Below, in pieces: positions 33,630-41,904 of a stretch of DNA of 53,596 bases (positions are counted from its first letter, which is position 1; each line of letters opens with the position of its first letter). Where the stretch lies: positions 1 through 53,596 of the forward strand of contig JBFIPX010000004.1 of the NCBI GenBank assembly GCA_041609895.1, written 5' to 3'. The position numbers and the translations under genes are program-made. The notes under the pieces are model-generated. The model was given only the letters and a program-made list of their open reading frames with translations, had not been told where the DNA came from and searched no databases. The stretch comes from JAHHLP01 sp041609895 (GTDB taxonomy: Bacteria > Bacteroidota > Rhodothermia > Rhodothermales > JABDKH01).

Positions 33630-35129
33630 TTGACGACTCGACAAAAAAAGGAAAACCATCACGTGCTTGTCACCGGAGCAACGGGATACGTGGGCGGTCG
33701 CCTCGTACCCCGTCTATTGGAGAAAGGGTATTGGGTCCGTTGCCTCGCTCGTGATCCAGCCCGGCTTCGCGGGCGGCCATGGGAAGGAGACGTTGACATC
33801 GTGAAGGGTGATGCTCTGGACAGGGGTTCATTGCGACCTGCCCTCGAAGGCATCGACACCGCGTACTATTTGATTCATTCGCTGGCTGCCGGAGAGGAGG
33901 ATTTCGAAGAGCGGGATCGTATTGCCGCATCCAACTTCGGGCAAGCATCCGCAGAGGCGGGGGTCAAACGAATCATCTATCTCGGCGGGATAGAGCCGCA
34001 GGGCGACAAGCTCTCCAAGCATCTGCGAAGTCGTCTGGAAACCGGCCAGTTCCTCGCCGAGTCTGGAGTGCCGGTCACCGAGTTCCGAGCAGGAGTGATT
34101 GTCGGTTCGGGAAGCCTTTCGTTTGAGCTGATCAGGTATCTGACGGAACGCGTCCCAATCATGGTGTGCCCGCGTTGGGTCAAGACCCCGACTCACCCCA
34201 TCGCCATCCGAACCGTGCTCGACTATCTCGCTGATGCGATGGAAGTAGCTGACAGCACCGGGCGCGTCCTGGAGATCGGAGGTGAAGATGTGCTTACATA
34301 CGAGGACATGTTTCGCATCTACGCAAAGGTCCGTGGGCTCAAGAGGGTGATCATCAACGTACCGGTTCTGACCCCGCGCCTCTCATCTTTGTGGGTCGGC
34401 CTGGTAACTCCGCTGAGCACGCGAATCGCCAAGCCCCTGATTGAAGGGCTGGACAACAAGGTCGTCGTCACAGACTTCACGGCGAGGACGATGTTCGACA
34501 TACGCGCGCTCACCTACGAGGACGCGGCACGACGCGCGCTCGACCGCTTCGAGGCAAACAAGGTCGAGACGAGCTGGCACGGGGCCTATTCGTCGAGCGT
34601 CCAGTATGAGCAGGAGTTCGACAAGCTTGATCAAACTGAAGGAATGATTCGGGAGGTGCGTCGGCGCACTGCGCGCGCCACTCCGCGTGAAACTTTCGAT
34701 GTGGTTGCGAGACTCGGAGGCGAATACGGCTGGCTGTTTGCCAATCCCCTTTGGCGGCTCCGCGGTCTGCTCGATCTGTTGGTGGGAGGTGTCGGCCTAC
34801 GAAGGGGCCGCAGAAGTCCGACGGAGGTCCGAGTCGGCGACGCGATCGACTTCTGGCGCGTGGAAGACGTAGCGGTTGACAGCCTTCTCCGACTGCGAGC
34901 GGAAATGAAGGTGCCGGGCCGGGCGTGGCTCGAGTTCAGGGTGGAAGATGCCGGCCGGCCAGATACCGTTGCAGTGACGCAGACGGCTTATTTTGAGCCA
35001 AAGGGACTGTTTGGCGTGTGCTACTGGTACGCCCTCTATCCGTTACACAAGGTGATCTTCCGCGGCATGATCAGGCGGCTGGTCGAACGCGCGGAGCGAA
35101 ACGCCACAGCTGCCGCAGTCGATGCGTGA
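33630..35129 (+). CDS. SDR-family NAD(P)-binding oxidoreductase with DUF2867 domain
   Basis: A two-domain protein of up to 499 residues. Residues 12-300 are an atypical SDR of the NAD(P)-dependent epimerase type with the cofactor loop TGATGYVGGRL (15-25) and YYLIHSL. Residues about 345-490 correspond to the C-terminal DUF2867 domain, with the Trp/Phe-rich GVCYWYALYPLHKVIFRGM near the end. The substrate of this combined architecture is not known to me. The start is uncertain: TTG 33630 gives MTTRQKKENHH before the fold, while GTG 33663 has AAAGGA about 10 bases upstream and begins MLVTGATG. It is transcribed divergently from pyk. Confidence 0.85.
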   Translation: MTTRQKKENHHVLVTGATGYVGGRLVPRLLEKGYWVRCLARDPARLRGRPWEGDVDIVKGDALDRGSLRPALEGIDTAYYLIHSLAAGEEDFEERDRIAASNFGQASAEAGVKRIIYLGGIEPQGDKLSKHLRSRLETGQFLAESGVPVTEFRAGVIVGSGSLSFELIRYLTERVPIMVCPRWVKTPTHPIAIRTVLDYLADAMEVADSTGRVLEIGGEDVLTYEDMFRIYAKVRGLKRVIINVPVLTPRLSSLWVGLVTPLSTRIAKPLIEGLDNKVVVTDFTARTMFDIRALTYEDAARRALDRFEANKVETSWHGAYSSSVQYEQEFDKLDQTEGMIREVRRRTARATPRETFDVVARLGGEYGWLFANPLWRLRGLLDLLVGGVGLRRGRRSPTEVRVGDAIDFWRVEDVAVDSLLRLRAEMKVPGRAWLEFRVEDAGRPDTVAVTQTAYFEPKGLFGVCYWYALYPLHKVIFRGMIRRLVERAERNATAAAVDA

Positions 35130-35159
35130 AGCGCTCGAGGGACCGTTTTTTCATTCACG

Positions 35160-35495
35160 ATGCGGCGGGAACCGAGTCTTGTGACTGCCATAAGCCATCC
35201 GGTGCGCATCGCATCAGCTTTATATAGACTTCCGGCCCGACTGGCGATCGGCCTGATTCGCGGTTACCAGGCGATCGTGTCGCCGCATATGGCGCCGAGC
35301 TGCCGATTCGCACCTACCTGTTCCGAATATGCCATACAGGCCTTCCAGCAGTATGGCCTGCTCAAGGGCTTCATTCTCTCCACTCACCGCATCATGCGTT
35401 GTCACCCATGGGGCGGCGAAGGCTACGACCCGCCAAGGTGGTATGGTGAACAACGGATCGACGTAACTCCGTCGGAGAGGTCCGATGGGAAGTGA
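35160..35495 (+). CDS. yidD: Membrane protein insertion efficiency factor YidD
   Basis: A small protein that helps YidC-dependent membrane insertion. It has 111 residues. An amphipathic N-terminal region (RLAIGLIRGYQAIVSP) precedes the signature PSCRFAPTCSEYAIQA (46-61; Cys48 and Cys54) and RCHPWGGEGYDPP. The usual rnpA-yidD-yidC context is absent; here it is isolated from those genes and followed by moaB, whose start overlaps its end by 11 bases. A later GTG start (35181, MTAISHPVR) is possible. Confidence 0.92.
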   Translation: MRREPSLVTAISHPVRIASALYRLPARLAIGLIRGYQAIVSPHMAPSCRFAPTCSEYAIQAFQQYGLLKGFILSTHRIMRCHPWGGEGYDPPRWYGEQRIDVTPSERSDGK

Positions 35496-35994
35496 GGAAC
35501 ACCGTCAAAGGGCGGCTGACACGCCGGTCGTCTGTGCCGTCCTCACAGTGAGCGACACGAGGGACGAGGCAAGCGACTCGAGCGGACGGTATATCCTCGA
35601 TGCGATCGGCGCTACCGATTCGGAAATCGGTGGCTATGAGATCGTAACCGATGACCCGAAGTTGGTGCGCAGTGCCGCGCAACGACTGTCGGCATCGGCC
35701 GACGTTTTGCTGATCAATGGAGGTACCGGTATCAGCAAACGGGACTCCACCTACGAAGCCATCCAGTCAATGCTGGAAAAGACCCTTCCTGGATTTGGCG
35801 AGATCTTTCGAGTCATGTCATACGACGACGTAGGTCCCGCGGCCATGCTGTCGCGGGCGACAGCCGGAGTGTACCGTGACACAGTGATCTTCAGCATGCC
35901 TGGATCGCTCGGAGCAGTTCGTCTGGCAATGGAGAAACTCATCCTGCCCGAACTAAAGCATTTAGTCTGGGAGCTCGTCCGCCAACGACATTGA
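35485..35994 (+). CDS. moaB: MoaB/MogA-family molybdopterin adenylyltransferase-like protein
   Basis: MoaB/MogA proteins act late in molybdenum cofactor synthesis (activation of molybdopterin by adenylylation) or as paralogues of unclear role. It has 169 residues: AVLTVSDTRDEASDSSG (18-34), the substrate-binding loop LLINGGTGIS (75-84) and the FSMPGS...A motif near 137-146. The ribosome-binding sequence GAGAGG lies 5 bases before the ATG. No other Mo-cofactor gene is in the window. Between its stop and cysS are 108 bases with nothing recognisable. Confidence 0.92.
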   Translation: MGSEEHRQRAADTPVVCAVLTVSDTRDEASDSSGRYILDAIGATDSEIGGYEIVTDDPKLVRSAAQRLSASADVLLINGGTGISKRDSTYEAIQSMLEKTLPGFGEIFRVMSYDDVGPAAMLSRATAGVYRDTVIFSMPGSLGAVRLAMEKLILPELKHLVWELVRQRH

Positions 35995-36102
35995 CCCGAC
36001 GATATTCCTAACAGCCTTCACGGGCAGACCGCCTACCGCGCACGGCCGAATCGTATATTCGCATCACTGTTTCCTAGTCTGTCCGATCAAGTAAGCCCGC
36101 CG

Positions 36103-37611
36103 ATGTCCAAGGACACGTTGTCGCTCTTCAATACCCTGACGGGTAGCGTCGAACCCGTGCGACTGATCGAGGACGGCAAGCTTCGGTTTTACTCGTGCGG
36201 CCCAACTGTCTACTCGTACGCACATATCGGTAACTTCAGGTCGTTCCTGACGGCTGACCTTATCGTTCGTACCGGGCGCGCTCTCGGCTGGGATGTTCAC
36301 TACGTCACCAACGTGACCGACGTGGGCCACCTCACGGACGACGATCTCGCCGACGCTTCGGGCGAAGACCGCATGGCAAAGGCCCTGAAGTCTGAAGAAG
36401 GGCGACGCTTTGCCAATGTTTACGACCTCGCCAGATACTATACCGACGTCCTTCTCGAGGACTGGCGCTCCCTCAACCTGATGGAGCCAACCGTGCGGCC
36501 GCGAGCTACCGAACACATCAAGCCGCAGATAGAAGCGGTGGAGCGCCTCGTAGAGCAGGGCATCGCGTACGAGACGGACAAGGGCGTCTACTTCGACATA
36601 TCCCGGTTTCCCGATTACGGAAAACTTTCGGGTAACAGGGACGCCGAGAGTCTGGAGCAGGCGGTCCGCGAGGTGGTGCAGGATGAAGACAAGCGAAACC
36701 CGCGGGACTTCGCTCTCTGGAAGAAGGACCCCGGCCATCTGATGCAGTGGTATAGCCCGTGGGGATGGGGCTTTCCGGGCTGGCACATCGAGTGCTCGGT
36801 CATGTCGATGGAATATCTTGGCGAACAGATCGACATTCATGCTGGCGGCGAAGACCTCATCTTTCCCCACCATGAGTGCGAGATTGCTCAGTCGGAGTCC
36901 ATCTCCAGCAAGACGTTCGCCACGCACTGGGTGCACACGCGCTTTCTGCAGGTTGAAGGCGAGAAGATGTCGAAGAGCAAGGGGAATTTCTTCACGGTCC
37001 GCGATCTCATCGCAGCGCCGGAGGAAGGCGGCCGCGGCGTCGACCCGATCGCGTTGAGACTCGCCCTCATATCGGGGCAGTACCGCAAGCCCTACAACTT
37101 CACGTTCGAGACGCTGAAGGCGAGCATGAAGCACGTTGAGCGGCTCCGTTCGGCATTCGACACGGCGCGGGAAAGACTGGATGCTGCGGACGGACCGGAT
37201 CGCGTCGGCGACAGGCTTGACCCGCTTCGATCCAACATGCTCTCCGCCATGCTGGACGATCTAAATACCCCGGCGGCGATTGCCGCAGCCATCGAGGGGG
37301 CAAAACTGATTCAGGGCCTGGGCGCCAATCTTAATTCATCCTCCGCGGAATCGGCGCTCGCGTTCCTTCAATCCGCCAACAGCCTTCTTGGCATTCCCTA
37401 TCACGATCAAGAGAATGAAGGCCGGTCGGCTTCGGCGTCGCAAGACCCTCTGGAGATGAGGGTCGAAGAGTTGCTACGCCAACGGGCAACCGCGAGAGAG
37501 AGCAAGGATTTTGAGCGTGCAGATCAGATTCGGGAAGAACTCGATGAAATGGGAATCGAGGTGATGGACGGTCCAGGAGGATCATCCTGGCGTCGAAAGA
37601 CCGAGATTTGA
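36103..37611 (+). CDS. cysS: Cysteinyl-tRNA synthetase
   Basis: Class I synthetase that charges tRNA-Cys. It has 502 residues. The zinc site is intact (Cys32 in YSCGPTV, the Cys of HIECSVMS, and HHECE). The ATP motifs are HIGN (41-44) and KMSKS near residue 288. The C-terminal helical domain ends EVMDGPGGSSWRRK. It stands alone between moaB and the HhH-GPD gene. A 42-base gap follows. Confidence 0.97.
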   Translation: MSKDTLSLFNTLTGSVEPVRLIEDGKLRFYSCGPTVYSYAHIGNFRSFLTADLIVRTGRALGWDVHYVTNVTDVGHLTDDDLADASGEDRMAKALKSEEGRRFANVYDLARYYTDVLLEDWRSLNLMEPTVRPRATEHIKPQIEAVERLVEQGIAYETDKGVYFDISRFPDYGKLSGNRDAESLEQAVREVVQDEDKRNPRDFALWKKDPGHLMQWYSPWGWGFPGWHIECSVMSMEYLGEQIDIHAGGEDLIFPHHECEIAQSESISSKTFATHWVHTRFLQVEGEKMSKSKGNFFTVRDLIAAPEEGGRGVDPIALRLALISGQYRKPYNFTFETLKASMKHVERLRSAFDTARERLDAADGPDRVGDRLDPLRSNMLSAMLDDLNTPAAIAAAIEGAKLIQGLGANLNSSSAESALAFLQSANSLLGIPYHDQENEGRSASASQDPLEMRVEELLRQRATARESKDFERADQIREELDEMGIEVMDGPGGSSWRRKTEI

Positions 37612-37653
37612 CGGAAATCTCCTCCTGGCTTTAGTGATAACTCGACGGAGATC

Positions 37654-38169
37654 ATGATGGAGTTCACGATTCGCTACCTGGAAGTGACCGACATGGACGG
37701 GGGTCTGGCGCGCATGATCAAGCGGTTTCAGGATGAGGGGACGTTGACCGGCGACCTGGAAGCTGACGAGTTTCTACGTGAACATCCTGAAGCGGCATTG
37801 CTGGGACTCCTTTTCGACCAACGTGTACTCGCGGAAAGCGCCTTCACAGGTCCACAGCGACTGCATGAGCGTCTCGGGCATCTCGATCTAAAGAGAATCG
37901 CCAGAATGGACCTGGAACCTCTGCAGGCGGTTTTCGCGCAGAAGCCGGCCGTGCACCGATTCACGAACAAGATGGCCGACTACACGAAGCAGGTCGCCGC
38001 GGCGATGACCGAGCAATACAAAGGTCGCGCGTCAGCCCTGTGGGACGACGGCGCCGATGTGGACACAATCCGGAAGCGGGTTGCAAAGTTGCCCGGGTTC
38101 GGGCCCGGCAAGTCGATGAAGATGAAGTATGTCCTGCATTACCTCGGCTACCGCGACTTTGCCGGTTGA
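37654..38169 (+). CDS. Small HhH-GPD-type protein (putative base-excision repair)
   Basis: A 171-residue protein of the small HhH-GPD-type repair group also found in Actinobacteria. Recognisable features are LLGLLFDQRVLAESAFTGPQRL (about 50-72) and the helix-hairpin-helix KLPGFGPGKSMKMKYVLHYLG (about 145-165). Glycosylases of the wider superfamily have a catalytic Asp after the hairpin; I find none at the expected place, and the protein ends at once (YRDFAG). Activity is therefore uncertain. Start ATG 37654 has CGGAG upstream. The gene converges on trkH, with 29 bases between the stops. Confidence 0.75.
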   Translation: MMEFTIRYLEVTDMDGGLARMIKRFQDEGTLTGDLEADEFLREHPEAALLGLLFDQRVLAESAFTGPQRLHERLGHLDLKRIARMDLEPLQAVFAQKPAVHRFTNKMADYTKQVAAAMTEQYKGRASALWDDGADVDTIRKRVAKLPGFGPGKSMKMKYVLHYLGYRDFAG

Positions 38170-38198
38170 GCGTGAATGCTCGCGGCGCGCCGAGGGCG

Positions 38199-39704
38199 TC
38201 ACTGTCTCCAAAACGCGGGGACGAACAGGATCATCACGGTAAAAATCTCCAACCGCCCCGCCATCATTAGTAGGGAGAGGACCCACTTGCCGATGGCGGG
38301 TATGTGGGCGTAGTTCTCGGCCGGCCCGAGCGTTCCGAAAGCTGGTCCGATATTTCCAACGCAGCTCATCGCACCGCTAAAAGCGGTCACCAGGTCCAAC
38401 CCCAAAGTGCCCAGCACAATCGTCCCAAAAAAGATCAGCCCGAAATAAAGAACGATGAAGGATAGGACTTTCTTGAGCACATCCGGTGGAACCACTTTGC
38501 CACTTATCCGAACTGGAATGACGGCGCTCGGGTGAATCAGCTGTTTGATCTCGCGAAACGAGTTCTTGAAGAGGACGATCTGTCGGATAACCTTGACGCC
38601 CCCTCCCGTTGAGCCTGCCATTCCACCCACGAAGAAAAGAATAAAGAGTATTGCTATGGCGAGCGGAGGCCACAGCTCATAGTCAGCCGTGCCGAATCCT
38701 GTCGTCGTGATGATGGCTACCGCTTGAAAGGCGCCAAACCGGATCGCTTCGAGGGCCGAGTCGTAGCCCGAGGACGCAGCCGCCATCTGGTTCGGTATCA
38801 CTGACATCGAGGTGTGCCAGACAGACAGACTGATGAAGAGTGTCGCGGCCGCGACGATCATCGCATACACCCGGAATTCGGCGTCGCGGAATACAGTAAT
38901 CGCCTGACCGCGCATCATGCGAAAGTGCAGCGCGAAGTTCATGCCCGCGAGGAACATGAATACGATGATTACCCAGTCCACATATGCTGATTCGAACTGC
39001 CCGACCGAGCCGTTTTTTGTGGAGAACCCTCCGGTCGCCATTGTGGCAAACGCGTGGTTCACAGAGTCAAAGAAGCTCATCTCAGGCAGAAGGAGAAGCA
39101 CCTCCAAAACGGTGATTCCGACGTAGATGTACCACAACCTCTTGGCCGTCTCTCGAACCCTTGGTGTGAGCTTATCCGCCGACGGTCCCGGCACCTCGGC
39201 CTTATACATCTGCATGCCCCCCACGCCGAGAATCGGAAGGATGGCGAGCGTCAGTACGATGATGCCCATCCCTCCCATCCAGTGGGCCAGGCTCCGCCAA
39301 AACAGAAAGGACTTTGGAATAGCCTCAATGGCCGGTGTTTGCTGTCCGCCGAGAATGGTTGCACCCGTCGTCGTGAAGCCGCTCATCGTTTCGAAGAACG
39401 CGTCGGTGTACGAGTCGAGCACGCCACCCAATACGAAAGGAAGAGCCCCCAGCAACGAAAGCACTAACCACGCAAGTGCGACAATCGCAAACCCTTCCCG
39501 GATTCGGAGATCCTCCGATGACGACTTGAGAAGACGCCAAAGACTGGCACCAATCGACATCGCCAGCACCGACGTAACCAGGAAGCTCCACCACTCTGGC
39601 TCCCCATACATCAGGGCGACCGTCATCGGCATGAGTAGAGAGACTCCAAGGAAGAAAATCAGGGCCCCCAGCGTACTCGCGATAACCTTGAGGTTGACTA
39701 CCAT
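38199..39704 (-). CDS. trkH: Potassium uptake protein TrkH
   Basis: Membrane subunit of the Trk K+ uptake system. It has 501 residues with eight to ten hydrophobic helices in four M1-P-M2 repeats. Selectivity-loop segments are visible: MSGFTTTGATI, MATGGFSTKNG, TTTGFGTADY and SCVGNIGPAFGT, each with the filter Gly. It follows trkA by 22 bases and works with it. Confidence 0.94.
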   Translation of the reverse strand: MVVNLKVIASTLGALIFFLGVSLLMPMTVALMYGEPEWWSFLVTSVLAMSIGASLWRLLKSSSEDLRIREGFAIVALAWLVLSLLGALPFVLGGVLDSYTDAFFETMSGFTTTGATILGGQQTPAIEAIPKSFLFWRSLAHWMGGMGIIVLTLAILPILGVGGMQMYKAEVPGPSADKLTPRVRETAKRLWYIYVGITVLEVLLLLPEMSFFDSVNHAFATMATGGFSTKNGSVGQFESAYVDWVIIVFMFLAGMNFALHFRMMRGQAITVFRDAEFRVYAMIVAAATLFISLSVWHTSMSVIPNQMAAASSGYDSALEAIRFGAFQAVAIITTTGFGTADYELWPPLAIAILFILFFVGGMAGSTGGGVKVIRQIVLFKNSFREIKQLIHPSAVIPVRISGKVVPPDVLKKVLSFIVLYFGLIFFGTIVLGTLGLDLVTAFSGAMSCVGNIGPAFGTLGPAENYAHIPAIGKWVLSLLMMAGRLEIFTVMILFVPAFWRQ

Positions 39705-39726
39705 GGCCTTTCGGGTACCGCAGCAA

Positions 39727-41076
39727 TCATGGCTTGGCGAACAATTTTTCCGCTCGACTGATAAGGCGGGGTAGAACGAAGACTATCGTCCGGTCGTCCG
39801 GCTCTACCTGCGTCGAACCGGTAGCAATTTCGACCTCCTTTCCACGCATGACGGCACCAATGAGGACGCCGTTTGGGATGTCAAGCTCCGCGATTCGCGC
39901 CTTCGTGATGGGAGAGCGTACCGCCGCCTTAATCTCGAGTATCTCCGCGTCAAGACCGTGCACTGTGGCGACGCTCATGACGTGCTTTCCACGAAGGAAT
40001 CTCATGATCTCACGGGAGACGGCGAGCTTGGTACTTACGGCGGCGTCAAGCCCAATGGACTGACTGATGGGAATGTAGGCACCCTTGGAGAGGAGCGCGA
40101 CCGTTTTGGTGACCCCGAGATGCTTTGCCAGAAGACAAGTGACGAGGTTGGACTCCTCATCCTCCGTGACAGCCACGAACGCATCCATCTCTCCAAGTCC
40201 TTCCGTAGCGAGCAAGTCGATGTCGGTGCTTTCACCGTGAATGACAAGTACATTCGACAGTTCGTTCGCGAGCGACTCCGCCCTCTCCCGGTCCGGCTCG
40301 ACGATCTTGATGCGACGATTCTTCGTCGACAGTTGCGAGGCAATTAACGCGGCAATGTTATTTCCGCCCAGGATCATGATGTTCTGCATCTTCCCTTCTC
40401 GCTTGCCGCAAAGTCGTGCGAGGTGAGGAACCACCTTGGGTCGGGCGAGGACAAAGATTTGGTCGTTGAAACGCAGCTTCTCGTTGCCACGTGGTAGGAT
40501 TGTCCGGATACCGCGCGAGAGGGCGGCGACGCGAAAAATCAGGTCCGGATTCTCCTCGACGAACTCACGGAGTGTTTTTCCGATTACCTCGCTCTCCAGG
40601 TCCAGACGCATTCCGACGAGCTGCAACCGATCGTCGGCGAACGTAAGCACATCAGTTGCGCTTGCCCGATGGATGAGTTGGGTCACCTCTTTCGCGGCAC
40701 TCTCCTCGGGATGAATCACGAGGTCGATGCCGAGGTCGCTCGTGTTGATGATCGAGGAACTCTCGGACAACTCCCCCGAGCGGACCCGCGCAATCGTCGT
40801 AGCCACACCGACTCGATCGGCGATCATGCAAGCGATGATGTTGACTTCATCGATTGCGGTGACGGCCACCATCATGTCCGCCTTACGCACACCGGCTCGC
40901 TCCAGAGTACTCATGGAAGTCCCGTTGCCGGAGATCGTCATGACGTCGAGTCTGCCCGCTACGCTCTCGACAGCTTCCGGATCGAGGTCAACAACAACTA
41001 CGTCGTGCTGCTCCATCGAAAGGAGCCGCGCAACGTCGAAACCCACCTCACCTGCTCCGATAACGATTACGCGCAT
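39727..41076 (-). CDS. trkA: Trk potassium uptake regulatory protein TrkA
   Basis: Cytoplasmic nucleotide-gated regulator of TrkH. It has 449 residues with two RCK modules: the first Rossmann fold has GAGEVG (7-12), the second has ILGGNNIAALIA near residue 235. Each is followed by a TrkA-C domain. Start ATG 41076 gives MRVIVIGAGEVG, standard for the family. It begins 17 bases after tenA, which suggests cotranscription. Confidence 0.95.
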   Translation of the reverse strand: MRVIVIGAGEVGFDVARLLSMEQHDVVVVDLDPEAVESVAGRLDVMTISGNGTSMSTLERAGVRKADMMVAVTAIDEVNIIACMIADRVGVATTIARVRSGELSESSSIINTSDLGIDLVIHPEESAAKEVTQLIHRASATDVLTFADDRLQLVGMRLDLESEVIGKTLREFVEENPDLIFRVAALSRGIRTILPRGNEKLRFNDQIFVLARPKVVPHLARLCGKREGKMQNIMILGGNNIAALIASQLSTKNRRIKIVEPDRERAESLANELSNVLVIHGESTDIDLLATEGLGEMDAFVAVTEDEESNLVTCLLAKHLGVTKTVALLSKGAYIPISQSIGLDAAVSTKLAVSREIMRFLRGKHVMSVATVHGLDAEILEIKAAVRSPITKARIAELDIPNGVLIGAVMRGKEVEIATGSTQVEPDDRTIVFVLPRLISRAEKLFAKP

Positions 41077-41093
41077 CTATTGTTGAGCCCCTA

Positions 41094-41810
41094 TCACAAC
41101 GGCCATCGCTGCATTCGCCACGCCTGATCCCAGAACATCCACTCGAACCGGACACTCTTCGCAAACGCGGCTCGGGCACGATCGAGATACGGCTGATCGT
41201 GCCGGTCGGCTTCGACCTGAAGGTGGCGTAGAAGCTCGTTCGTGTAAGTCACGAACCCCGGGTCCGAGTAAGTGCGCAGCCAGTCGGCATACGGGTGATC
41301 GTTCGGAATCTCGCCCAGGTCGGCTTGCAGGTGCTGCCCGAGATCTGTGTAGAGCCATGGGCAAGGGGTGATGGCAGCTATCGCCTCCACGAGGCTGGCG
41401 CGCGCCGCCGCCGAAATCATGTGGTCCTGATAGGCTTTGTTGTTCGGCGTGAGTTCGACGTTCCGGATGTCATCCGGCGTGTAGCCAAGCGTTTCCCCGT
41501 AGCCGGCGTGCAACTGCTGTTCGACGACAATCGCTAGTCTCGCCGCGTCGATAAACCACAATTTCGTCTCAGGCTTCTCGCAGCGGGTCGAGATGATTGA
41601 GCAGGCGTCTGCAAAGGCCTCCAGATATCGCGCGTCTTGCATCTGGTAGAATCGAAACCGCTCGGAATCCAGCGATCCGTTCGCCAAAGCAACCACGAAC
41701 GGATGATCGAACGAAGCTCCCCACGCATCCTCCGAAGCGTTGGCACAGTCGACAGCGAACGGAGGTGCTTCAATCACATGGTCGTCGATGGCCGGTGGCG
41801 CTTCCGCCAT
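41094..41810 (-). CDS. tenA: Thiaminase II / aminopyrimidine aminohydrolase TenA
   Basis: TenA hydrolyses aminopyrimidine breakdown products of thiamin for salvage. It has 238 residues from ATG 41810 (MAEAPPAIDD). The expected active-site positions are filled: Asp59 in QMQDARYLEA, Cys150 in ITPCPWLYTD and Glu223 in FEWMFWDQAW. An in-frame start at 41924 would overlap the kinase and add 38 residues without similarity. It is oddly placed between a histidine kinase and trkA, with no other thiamin gene in the window. Confidence 0.9.
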   Translation of the reverse strand: MAEAPPAIDDHVIEAPPFAVDCANASEDAWGASFDHPFVVALANGSLDSERFRFYQMQDARYLEAFADACSIISTRCEKPETKLWFIDAARLAIVVEQQLHAGYGETLGYTPDDIRNVELTPNNKAYQDHMISAAARASLVEAIAAITPCPWLYTDLGQHLQADLGEIPNDHPYADWLRTYSDPGFVTYTNELLRHLQVEADRHDQPYLDRARAAFAKSVRFEWMFWDQAWRMQRWPL

Positions 41811-41904
41811 TTCGATTTGCCCTTGGGAGTCCGGGCGATCGTTGGAGGGGCAAAAGTCGATCGGCAAGATAACGCCGCATCCAGCCCATTTCAAAAGAAG
41901 GCGG

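Noticed and set aside
36064..37134. 356-residue open frame antisense to cysS
   Set aside because: Shadow of cysS, whose HIGN, KMSKS and zinc motifs fix the coding strand.
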